Part shown: positions 7,942 through 15,088 of the stretch, in pieces | Position numbering within the stretch: position 1 is the first letter of the stretch | Layout: the number at the start of each line of letters is the position of its first letter | DNA from: Streptomyces muensis | Lineage (GTDB): Bacteria; Actinomycetota; Actinomycetes; Streptomycetales; Streptomycetaceae | Assembly: GCF_021474425.1 (NCBI RefSeq) | Contig: NZ_JAKEIP010000057.1 | Location: 1-38,907 of the forward strand | Length of the DNA stretch: 38,907 nucleotides | Reading direction: 5' to 3' | The notes under the pieces: model-generated | Seen by the model: only the letters and a program-made list of their open reading frames with translations | The model's database searches: none | Told to the model about the DNA's origin: nothing | Translations under genes and position numbers: made by a program

Positions 7942-8841
7942 TCACCTCGTCCGTACGGCCGTGTACACCGTCTGCGCCGCGAGCACGAACACATCCGCGC
8001 GGTGGTGCACGCTCGCCTTGTCGTCGGGGTCGAGGAGCCGGTCGAGGGTCGCGCGGTCGTCGGCGTCGAGGGCCTCGCCGACGCCCTCGCGGAGGCGGGT
8101 CAGATGGGCGGCGACATAGGCGCGGGCGCGGTCCGTGGTGGGTGCGGGCAGGTCGAGGAGGAAGGTGCGGGTGCCGGTGGGCCGCAGGCCGGCGGCGGTG
8201 AGCAGGGCCGGCCAGTCCTCGGTCTCGGTGACCGAGCCGGGCAGGTCCGCGCGCATCGCGGCGAACCAGTCCGCCTCCAGTGCGTCGAGCCGCGCCTGCA
8301 GTCCGGGCCGTCCGAAGCCGAGGTCGCGCGGCAGGAACCGGGTCGGCAGGCCGCCTTCCTGGAGGGCCAGCGTGCCGCCGTGCGTGAGGCGGCCGGCGAA
8401 CGCGGCGAGGGCGGCGCGCTGGTCACCGAGATGGTGCAGACTGCGGCCGGCCCACAGCAGATCGGCGGGGTAGTCCAACTCGTCCAGGACGTCGGGGAGT
8501 TCACCGGTGAGGGTGCCGAAGCGGTCGGCGACACCGAGTCGCTCGGCGCGGGCCCGGGCCCGGGCGAGGAGCGGCGCGGATCCGTCGACGGCGACGATCC
8601 GGGCGCCGGGGAAGGTGTCGGCGAGCAGACACGCGACGACGCCGGGCCCGCTGCCCACGTCGACGACCAGCCCCGGCTCGGTCTGCCGCTTGGCGAGCCA
8701 CGCCATGGCGTGCTCGTACAGCGGTGTGAACAGCTCCGCCTGCGTCTCCAGGAGCGGGCCCATCTCCTCCCAGTCGATGTCGGTGTGGTCGTGGTGCGGG
8801 TGCGCGTGCCGCTGGTGATGCCCGTGGGGGTCGTGAGCCAT
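7942..8841 (-). CDS. Class I SAM-dependent methyltransferase with His-rich N-terminus
   Basis: A 299-residue cytoplasmic protein. The S-adenosylmethionine motif I is VVDVGSGPG at about 59-67, followed by the acidic end of strand 2 in VAVDGS; LLWAGRSLHHLG is the later motif. The first 19 residues contain nine histidines (MAHDPHGHH then QRHAHPHHDH), which could bind metal or be a simple low-complexity tail. The C-terminal third is alpha helical and includes ADVFVLAAQTVYTA. The substrate is unknown. The start is ATG at 8841 with GGCGGA nearby. It is divergent from the PhyH-like gene across 145 bp, with a palindrome between. The family call is firm; the role is open. Confidence 0.85.
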   Translation of the reverse strand: MAHDPHGHHQRHAHPHHDHTDIDWEEMGPLLETQAELFTPLYEHAMAWLAKRQTEPGLVVDVGSGPGVVACLLADTFPGARIVAVDGSAPLLARARARAERLGVADRFGTLTGELPDVLDELDYPADLLWAGRSLHHLGDQRAALAAFAGRLTHGGTLALQEGGLPTRFLPRDLGFGRPGLQARLDALEADWFAAMRADLPGSVTETEDWPALLTAAGLRPTGTRTFLLDLPAPTTDRARAYVAAHLTRLREGVGEALDADDRATLDRLLDPDDKASVHHRADVFVLAAQTVYTAVRTR

Positions 8842-8914
8842 GGGGGTCCGCCTCTCGTCCTCGCGTCCGGATGCCGCAAGGGTGCTCCGAGGCATGGCCC
8901 CCGGGCCACTGTCC

Positions 8915-8929
8915 TTGCCGTAGCGGCAA
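8915..8929. promoter_or_regulatory. Palindrome in divergent promoter region
   Basis: TTGCCG-TAG-CGGCAA is a perfect 6-bp inverted repeat in the 145-bp gap between the divergent methyltransferase and dioxygenase genes, followed by an A-rich patch (8928-8947) that stands out in this GC-rich DNA. It could be an operator for both genes or part of a promoter; no regulator is identified. Confidence 0.4.
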
Positions 8930-8986
8930 AAACAGGGCAAAGAAAAATGGGGTGCGCCTCGGGCGTCGGTCGCCCACGATGGCCTG

Positions 8987-9757
8987 ATGGACGACGAGAT
9001 GGTGGAGCGGTTCCTCAAGGACGGGTTCGTGAAGATCGAGGGGGCCTTTCCGCCCCGTGTCGCCGAGCACTGCGCGCGGATGCTGTGGCGGGAGACGGGA
9101 TACGACCCGGAGGACCCGGGCACCTGGAAGGACCCCGTGCACTGGGTGTACGACATGGCGCAGGGCCCGTTCGCCGCTGCCGTCAACACGCCCGTGCTGC
9201 ACGAGGCCTTCGATCTCCTGGTGGGTGAGGACCGCTGGCAGTCGCGCTACTCGCTGGGGACCTTCCCGCTGCGGTTCCCGCACGCGGAGGAACCGGACGA
9301 CGCGGGCTGGCACATCGAGGCCAGCTTCGCCCCCGAGGGCGCCGAGCACCCCCACACCAACCTGCGCTCGAAGGACCGCGCCCTGCTGATGCTGTTCCTG
9401 TTCAGCGAGGTCACCGAGGAGAACGCCCCGACCCGCATCCGGGTCGGCTCCCATCTCGACGTACCTCCGGTCCTGGCACCGTACGGCGAAACGGGCGCCT
9501 CGTTCCTCGAACTCGGCCCGAAGGTCGCCGAGGCCTCCGCCCACCGCCCCGTCGCCCACGCCACCGGCAACCCCGGCGACGTCTACCTCTGCCACCCCTT
9601 CCTGGTCCACGCGGCCCAACCGAACCACGGCACCCGCCCCCGCTTCATGGCCCAGCCACCCCTCCACCCATCGGTCCCCTTGGAGCTGGAGCGCCCCGAC
9701 GGCAACTATTCAGCGGTCGAGTTCGCAATCCGCCGGGGCCTGGCCCAAGAGAACTGA
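8987..9757 (+). CDS. Phytanoyl-CoA dioxygenase (PhyH)-family protein
   Basis: A 256-residue protein of the PhyH branch of Fe(II)/2-oxoglutarate oxygenases. The iron-binding triad appears as His109-Ile-Glu111 in GWHIEAS and His208 in CHPFLVHAA. Arg217 in GTRPRF is placed to bind 2-oxoglutarate. Glu replaces the usual Asp of HxD, which other oxygenases of this superfamily tolerate, so activity is still plausible. The ATG at 8987 lacks a good ribosome binding site. The gene may be leaderless or use a nearby start; the DEMVERFLKDGFV opening is the normal family N-terminus. Substrate unknown. Confidence 0.85.
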   Translation: MDDEMVERFLKDGFVKIEGAFPPRVAEHCARMLWRETGYDPEDPGTWKDPVHWVYDMAQGPFAAAVNTPVLHEAFDLLVGEDRWQSRYSLGTFPLRFPHAEEPDDAGWHIEASFAPEGAEHPHTNLRSKDRALLMLFLFSEVTEENAPTRIRVGSHLDVPPVLAPYGETGASFLELGPKVAEASAHRPVAHATGNPGDVYLCHPFLVHAAQPNHGTRPRFMAQPPLHPSVPLELERPDGNYSAVEFAIRRGLAQEN

Positions 9758-9777
9758 CCAAACCCCGGCGACTACAA

Positions 9778-9815
9778 CGCCCCAAAGGGGCGCGGGGAAC
9801 TGCGCGACCAGCCAC
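9778..9815 (-). repeat. Streptomyces-type intergenic repeat with terminator hairpin, copy 2
   Basis: On the minus strand it reads GTGGCTGGTCGCGCAG, TTCCCCG, then the stem CGCCCC-TTT-GGGGCG (9778-9792). It begins 28 bp past the stop of the GH6 gene, in that gene's sense direction, and also lies after the convergent PhyH gene. Confidence 0.75.
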
Positions 9816-9842
9816 AGTCCGCCCGCACCCGCAGTCAACGCA

Positions 9843-11561
9843 TCACGACAACGGCGGATACGCGTTCTGCATCAGTTGCTGGAACTGCGCCGAGAACCAG
9901 TGCCCCGACAGCGGAGCGTCCGGCAGCGCACCGGACATGTTGTTCCCGTTCCGCGGGTTACCGGTGTACGTCGGGTCGCACATCCGGTCGAAGCCCTTGC
10001 CCTCGTCGTTCGGGATCTCCTTGCTCGCCCCGTCGGACTCGCCCGGAGGCTTGATCCAGACGTACGCGTCGATCCCGGCCGCAGGACTGGCCTGCGGCCG
10101 CTCACCGAGCCCCGCCCCGGACTGGTTGCACCAGTTCCCGACATGGATACGCCGGTCGTACCGCCCGCCGTCGACATACGTGTCGACGTCGGTCATCGCC
10201 CCGGGCCCGGCGGGCCGCGCGGACCCACCCCACCCGTTGCGCGACGTGTCGATCAGCATGCCGATACCGGAGTTGAAGCCGGTCGTGACCAACTGCTGGC
10301 GGAAGGCCTGCGCGAAGGACAGCTCGTCGGTGTACCGGTTCCAGTCCACCCACTTCGACTCACGGACGGACTTGCCGCCCACCGAGTCGTTGATGGTGAA
10401 GTTGTTCTCCTTCAGCGCGCTGTAGTTCGCCGTGTTGGCGATGAACCCGTGCACGTCGTTCACGGTGGCTCCCTCGGAGGTGGCCGCCTCCTTCATCACC
10501 GTGGCGCTGGCGGCGAAGTTGTCGTCCCAGCCGATCCAGCCGTGGTGGCCGGCGTCGATGTAGTTGTAGACGTTGGCCGCGTCACCGAGCTTGTTCAGGG
10601 CGTAGCCGACGCCCTTCTGGTAGTTGCCGTTGGCCTTCATGACATCGCACGCGGGCGTGGCCGTCGGACGGCTGCCGGTGTTGGTGACCAGGTTCGGCAG
10701 CGAGTCGATCTCGATCGTGGTGACGATCCGCAGCGCGGCGTACTTCGGGTCGGCGAGGATCGCGGCGATCGGGTCGATGTACTCGGTCTTGTACCGGCCG
10801 AGCTCCGTCGGACCGAGCTCACCGTTGGAGGCGAGGGCGGCGCAGTCGCGTCCCGGCAGGTTGTAGATGACCAGCTGGACGACGAGTTCGCCGGAGCCCT
10901 TCTGGGTGAGGGCCTCGTCGAGGTGGTCGCGCAGACCCATGCCGCCGTTGACACCATTGATGGCGGCGATCCGGTCGAGCCAGACACCGGTCGGCTGGCC
11001 CGCGATCCGGCTGCCGCCCGGTTCGGCGGCGGCCTTCTCGGACCACTCCGGGTTCACGTACACCTTGGCGCCGGAGTACGGGTTGTCGACCTTGGGGCCG
11101 GTCGGGTCCGGGTCCGGCGGATCCGTGGGGCCGCCGCCGTCGTCGACGTTGCAGGTCACGCCGTCGAGGGTGAAGGTGGCCGGGACGGCGTTGGTGCCGC
11201 TGTAGGAGCCCTGGAAGCCGAAGCTGACCGAACCGCCGGTCGACAGGGTCCCGTTGTAGGTCTCGTTGGTGGCGGTGACGGCGGCGCCGCTCTGGCTGAT
11301 CTTCGCGTTCCAGCCGCTGGTGACCTTCTGGTTTCCGGCGTACGACCACTTCACCGACCAGTTGGACTTGGCGGAGCCCTGGTTGGTGACCGTCACGGCG
11401 GCGGTGAAGCCGGTGTCCCACTGGTTCTGCACCTTGTAGTCGACGGTGCAGGGGACGGCCGCCGTGCCGACGTCCTCGGGGGCGGACGCGGCGAGCGCGG
11501 TCCCCGAGGCCCCGGCGACGAGCGCCAGGGCGGCGAGCATCGCAGTTCTGGTACGACTCAT
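9843..11561 (-). CDS. Secreted GH6 cellobiohydrolase with N-terminal CBM2
   Basis: A 572-residue exported cellulase. It has a signal peptide (1 to about 24, ending ALA), a CBM2 cellulose-binding module (about 36-138) with Cys38/Cys137 at its ends, a Gly/Pro/Asp linker (140-157) and a GH6 catalytic domain (about 160-572). Asp239 in YNLPGRDCAALASNGE and Asp286 in EIDSLPNLVTN match Asp175 and the catalytic acid Asp221 of Trichoderma Cel6A. WIKPPGESDG holds the third conserved Asp (510). The loop-rich 410-residue catalytic domain fits an exo-acting enzyme working from the non-reducing end. The start is ATG at 11561 with AAGGA upstream. It is divergent from GH48 with CebR-type operators between. 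A short leader ORF overlaps its start. Confidence 0.95.
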   Translation of the reverse strand: MSRTRTAMLAALALVAGASGTALAASAPEDVGTAAVPCTVDYKVQNQWDTGFTAAVTVTNQGSAKSNWSVKWSYAGNQKVTSGWNAKISQSGAAVTATNETYNGTLSTGGSVSFGFQGSYSGTNAVPATFTLDGVTCNVDDGGGPTDPPDPDPTGPKVDNPYSGAKVYVNPEWSEKAAAEPGGSRIAGQPTGVWLDRIAAINGVNGGMGLRDHLDEALTQKGSGELVVQLVIYNLPGRDCAALASNGELGPTELGRYKTEYIDPIAAILADPKYAALRIVTTIEIDSLPNLVTNTGSRPTATPACDVMKANGNYQKGVGYALNKLGDAANVYNYIDAGHHGWIGWDDNFAASATVMKEAATSEGATVNDVHGFIANTANYSALKENNFTINDSVGGKSVRESKWVDWNRYTDELSFAQAFRQQLVTTGFNSGIGMLIDTSRNGWGGSARPAGPGAMTDVDTYVDGGRYDRRIHVGNWCNQSGAGLGERPQASPAAGIDAYVWIKPPGESDGASKEIPNDEGKGFDRMCDPTYTGNPRNGNNMSGALPDAPLSGHWFSAQFQQLMQNAYPPLS

Positions 11562-11677
11562 GAGTGCGGGTTCCTTCTTGGTCGCGGGTGCTGACGGTTC
11601 ATCCGTGCAGGGCGCGCAAGAGGCAAGGAGGAGATGCCGGCGACGGCTAGAAGTACTGAACGCGGGGGGTGTCGCAT
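11558..11677 (-). CDS. Possible 39-residue leader ORF coupled to the GH6 gene
   Basis: An ATG at 11677 is preceded six bases upstream by AAGGAG (11684-11689). It opens a 39-residue frame whose TGA overlaps the ATG of the GH6 gene as ATGA. The product (start MRHPPRSVLLAVAG, end RRNPHS) has a hydrophobic middle and a basic Arg/Pro-rich tail and resembles no family I know. The ribosome binding site and the exact coupling argue for translation. The short length and lack of a recognised family argue for caution. It lies between the CebR-type operator and the cellulase gene. Confidence 0.4.
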   Translation of the reverse strand: MRHPPRSVLLAVAGISSLPLARPARMNRQHPRPRRNPHS

Positions 11678-11724
11678 GAGCGACTCCTTGCAGATCAGCG
11701 CTCCGTGACGGACGCGTCGACTGA

Positions 11725-11748
11725 TGGAATCGCTCCCACTGGTGTCAA
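11725..11748 (-). promoter_or_regulatory. GH6 promoter with CebR-type operator
   Basis: A -35 box TTGACA (minus strand, 11743-11748) is followed by TGGGAGCGATTCCA (11725-11738), which matches 12 of 14 bases of the CebR palindrome TGGGAGCGCTCCCA. The operator falls in the spacer before the expected -10, so a bound cellobiose-responsive LacI-family CebR would block polymerase. The -10 itself is weak (near ATCAGT). Confidence 0.75.
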
Positions 11749-11811
11749 TGAAGCTAGCGCCAAGTGACGGTAAAGGACAGAGGAGTCGCTGACTTTCCCT
11801 CAACTAAATCC

Positions 11812-11827
11812 GTCGAATCTTTTCGAC
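11812..11827. promoter_or_regulatory. Second palindrome in the cellulase intergenic region
   Basis: GTCGAA-TCTT-TTCGAC is a perfect 6-bp inverted repeat between the two CebR-type sites. It does not match the CebR consensus and may be the site of another regulator or an mRNA hairpin in a long leader. Confidence 0.4.
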
Positions 11828-11867
11828 TCTTCAAGCACCTTGACCCCTTGCACCCCCATCCCCACTA

Positions 11868-11881
11868 TGGGAGCGCTCCCA
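11868..11881. promoter_or_regulatory. CebR operator before GH48
   Basis: TGGGAGCGCTCCCA is the exact 14-bp palindrome bound by CebR in streptomycetes. It lies 46 bp before the GH48 start, with a -35-like TTGACC at 11840-11845 upstream and TATGGG overlapping its left end. Confidence 0.88.
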
Positions 11882-11927
11882 CTGGTTCAAGCCTTGACTT
11901 CTCCGAGCCGCAAGGAGGAACCAGCAC

Positions 11928-14843
11928 GTGCATCCCCCACGCAGACGCAGAACCGCGCGACGGTTGTGGACCGCCGTCGCGGCGGCCCTGGCACTCCCCC
12001 TGGCCATGGTGGGCACGAACTCGACGCCCGCCCAGGCCGCGGCACTTCAGTGCAGTGTCGACTACAAGGCCAACGACTGGGGCTCCGGCTTCACCGCGGA
12101 TCTGACGATCACCAACCGCGGTACGGACGTCATCGACGGCTGGACGCTGACGTACAGCTACGCCGGCAACCAGAAGCTCGGCAACGGCTGGAACGGCACC
12201 TGGTCCCAGTCCGGCCAGTCGATCACCGTGAAGGACGCCGGCCACAACGGGCGGATCGCCGCCGGGGCCGCGGTCACCACGGGCGCGCAGTTCAGCTACA
12301 GCGGCGCCAACGCCGCTCCCACGAACTTCGCGGTCAACGGCACCAGTTGCACCGGCGCCCACCAACCCCCCATCACCGTGCTGACCAGCCCGGCGGCGGG
12401 CGCCGTCTACACCCAGGGCGACGCCGTCCCGCTCGCGGCCACCGCCGCGGCCGCCGACAACGCCACCATCAGCAAGGTCGAGTTCTACGACAACACCACG
12501 CTGCTGGGCACCGACTCCACGGCGCCGTACTCGCTCTCGGTCTCCAGCTTGACCGTGGGCAGTCATTCACTGCTGGCGAAGGCGTACGACAGCCAGGGCG
12601 CGTCCGCGGAGTCCACGCCGGTCGGCGTCACGGTCGCCTCGGGTCCCGCCGTGGTGACCTCTCAGACCCAACTCCCCGTTCAGCAGGGCAAGTCGGCCTC
12701 GTACGACGTCAAGCTGTCGACCCAGCCGTCGTCGAACGTCACCGTCACCACCACCCGCACCGGCGGCAACTCGGGTCTGTCGGTGAGCGGCGGCGCCTCG
12801 CTCACCTTCACCCCCTCGAACTGGAACACCGCCCAGCAGGTGACCATCACGGCCGACAGCTCCGGCACCGGCGCGGCGACCTTCGAGTCGACGGCCACCG
12901 GGCACGCGAAGGCGTCGGTCACGGTGACCCAGATCGCGGCGACGAAGGCGTACGACGCCCGCTTCCTGGAGCTGTACGGCAAGATCACCAACCCGGCGAA
13001 CGGCTACTTCTCACCCGAGGGCATTCCCTACCACTCGGTGGAGACACTGATCGTCGAGGCGCCGGACCACGGCCATGAGACCACGTCGGAGGCGTACAGC
13101 TACCTTCTCTGGCTGCAGGCCATGTACGGCAAGGTCACGGGCGACTGGTCCAAGTTCAACGGGGCCTGGGAGATCATGGAGAAGTACATGATCCCCACCC
13201 ACGCCGACCAGCCGACCAACTCCTTCTACAACGCCTCCAAGCCGGCGACCTACGCGCCCGAGCTGGACACGCCGAACGAGTATCCGGCGAAGCTGGACAC
13301 CGGGGTGTCGGTCGGGTCCGACCCGATCGCCGGTGAGCTGAAGTCGGCGTACGGCACGGACGACGTCTACGGCATGCACTGGCTGCAGGACGTCGACAAC
13401 ACCTACGGCTACGGCAACTCACCGGGCAAGTGCGAGGCCGGGCCGAGCGACACCGGGCCGTCGTACATCAACACCTTCCAGCGCGGCGCGCAGGAGTCGG
13501 TGTGGGAGACCGTGCCGCAGCCGACCTGCGACCAGTTCAAGTACGGCGGGAAGAACGGGTACCTGGACCTGTTCACCGGTGACGCCTCCTACGCCAAGCA
13601 GTGGAAGTTCACCAACGCCCCGGACGCCGACGCGCGTGCGGTGCAGGCCGCGTACTGGGCCGACAAGTGGGCCGACGAGCAGGGCAAGGGCGCTCAGATC
13701 TCCGCGACCGTCGCCAAGGCCGCGAAGATGGGCGACTATCTGCGCTACGCGATGTACGACAAGTACTTCAAGAAGGTCGGCAACTGTGTGGGCCCCTCGT
13801 CCTGCCCGGCCGGCACCGGCAAGGACGCCTCGTTCTACCTGCTCTCCTGGTACTACGCCTGGGGCGGCGCCACCGACACCTCGGCGGGCTGGGCCTGGCG
13901 CATCGGCTCCAGCCATGCGCACGGCGGCTATCAGAACCCGATGGCCGCGTACGCCCTGGCCAACTACGCCGACCTGAAGCCCAAGTCGGCGACGGGGCAG
14001 GCGGACTGGGCCAAGTCCCTGGAGCGGCAGGTCGAGTTCTATCGCTGGCTGCAGTCCAGCGAGGGCGCCATCGCCGGCGGTGCGACCAACAGCTGGGCGG
14101 GCCGGTACGCGACGCCGCCCGCGGGCAAGTCGACCTTCTACGGCATGTACTACGACCAGCAGCCCGTCTACCACGACCCGCCGTCCAACCAGTGGTTCGG
14201 CTTCCAGGCGTGGTCGATGGAGCGGGTGGCCGAGTACTACCAGCAGACGGGGAACGCGGCCGCGAAGGCCGTCCTCGACAAGTGGGTCGACTGGGCGCTG
14301 TCCGAGACGACCGTCAACCCGGACGGTACGTACCGGATTCCGTCGACGCTTCAGTGGTCGGGGCAGCCCGACACCTGGAACGCCTCAAGTCCGGGCGCCA
14401 ACAACGGGCTTCATGTCACCGTCGCCGACTACACGAACGACGTCGGTGTGGCGGCCGCGTACGCCAAGACCCTGACGTACTACGCCGACCGCTCCGGTGA
14501 CACGGCTGCCGCGACGACGGCGAAGGCGTTGCTGGACGGCATGTGGGACAACTACCAGGACGATCTCGGTATCGCCGTTCCGGAGACCCGCGCCGACTAC
14601 AACCGCTTCGACGATCCGGTCTACATCCCGAGCGGCTGGACGGGCACCATGCCGAACGGTGACGCGATCAACTCGTCGTCGACCTTCGAGTCGATCCGGT
14701 CGTTCTACGAGGACGATCCGGCGTGGTCGAAGATCGAGGCGTACCTCGCGGGTGGGGCGGCGCCGTCGTTCACGTATCACCGGTTCTGGGCCCAGGCGGA
14801 CATTGCGTTGGCCATGGGTTCTTACGCGGAGCTGCTCGAATAA
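11928..14843 (+). CDS. Secreted GH48 reducing-end cellobiohydrolase, multimodular
   Basis: A 971-residue exported cellulase. Order: basic signal peptide with cleavage after AQA (37), CBM2 (about 38-143), a bacterial Ig-like module (about 147-236, ITVLTSPAAGAVYTQGDAVP region), a second beta-rich module (about 240-335), then the GH48 catalytic domain (about 341-971). Glu377 and Glu388 in IVEAPDHGHETTSEA are 11 residues apart, as are Glu44 and the catalytic acid Glu55 of Clostridium CelF. GH48 enzymes act processively from the reducing end, complementing the divergent GH6. GTG at 11928 follows AAGGAGGA by eight bases. A perfect CebR operator lies upstream. GH74 follows on the same strand after 245 bp with two hairpins between. 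Confidence 0.95.
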   Translation: MHPPRRRRTARRLWTAVAAALALPLAMVGTNSTPAQAAALQCSVDYKANDWGSGFTADLTITNRGTDVIDGWTLTYSYAGNQKLGNGWNGTWSQSGQSITVKDAGHNGRIAAGAAVTTGAQFSYSGANAAPTNFAVNGTSCTGAHQPPITVLTSPAAGAVYTQGDAVPLAATAAAADNATISKVEFYDNTTLLGTDSTAPYSLSVSSLTVGSHSLLAKAYDSQGASAESTPVGVTVASGPAVVTSQTQLPVQQGKSASYDVKLSTQPSSNVTVTTTRTGGNSGLSVSGGASLTFTPSNWNTAQQVTITADSSGTGAATFESTATGHAKASVTVTQIAATKAYDARFLELYGKITNPANGYFSPEGIPYHSVETLIVEAPDHGHETTSEAYSYLLWLQAMYGKVTGDWSKFNGAWEIMEKYMIPTHADQPTNSFYNASKPATYAPELDTPNEYPAKLDTGVSVGSDPIAGELKSAYGTDDVYGMHWLQDVDNTYGYGNSPGKCEAGPSDTGPSYINTFQRGAQESVWETVPQPTCDQFKYGGKNGYLDLFTGDASYAKQWKFTNAPDADARAVQAAYWADKWADEQGKGAQISATVAKAAKMGDYLRYAMYDKYFKKVGNCVGPSSCPAGTGKDASFYLLSWYYAWGGATDTSAGWAWRIGSSHAHGGYQNPMAAYALANYADLKPKSATGQADWAKSLERQVEFYRWLQSSEGAIAGGATNSWAGRYATPPAGKSTFYGMYYDQQPVYHDPPSNQWFGFQAWSMERVAEYYQQTGNAAAKAVLDKWVDWALSETTVNPDGTYRIPSTLQWSGQPDTWNASSPGANNGLHVTVADYTNDVGVAAAYAKTLTYYADRSGDTAAATTAKALLDGMWDNYQDDLGIAVPETRADYNRFDDPVYIPSGWTGTMPNGDAINSSSTFESIRSFYEDDPAWSKIEAYLAGGAAPSFTYHRFWAQADIALAMGSYAELLE

Positions 14844-14897
14844 CCAGCCCCCGCCAAGCGCTCCGCCAAGAGGCCGTGACTTGCCTGCGGGCCCGCT

Positions 14898-14939
14898 GTG
14901 GCTAGTCGCGCAGTTCCCCGCGCCCCTGAAAACAGGGCG
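14898..14939 (+). repeat. Streptomyces-type intergenic repeat with terminator hairpin, copy 3
   Basis: Reads GTGGCTAGTCGCGCAG, TTCCCCG, then a hairpin at 14921-14939 with arms CGCCCCTG and CAGGGCG around AAAA, with one bulged C. It starts 55 bp after the GH48 stop in the sense direction. Confidence 0.72.
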
Positions 14940-15018
14940 TGGCAGGTCACGGCGTTTCGCGGAACCGCTTGAAGGCTCCGCGTAAGTGGTCTCGTCACCT
15001 GACGGCGAGGCCGAACCG

Positions 15019-15053
15019 CCGGGCGGCCCCCTCCCGCACTGGGGGCCGCCCGG
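15019..15053 (+). terminator. Strong hairpin between GH48 and GH74
   Basis: A perfect 13-bp GC stem (15019-15031 with 15041-15053) and a 9-base loop, ending 35 bp before the GH74 start. Either a second terminator after GH48 or a leader hairpin in the GH74 mRNA. Confidence 0.65.
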
Positions 15054-15088
15054 TCGTCGCGCGTTCCTCTCCAAGGAAGGACCCCACC

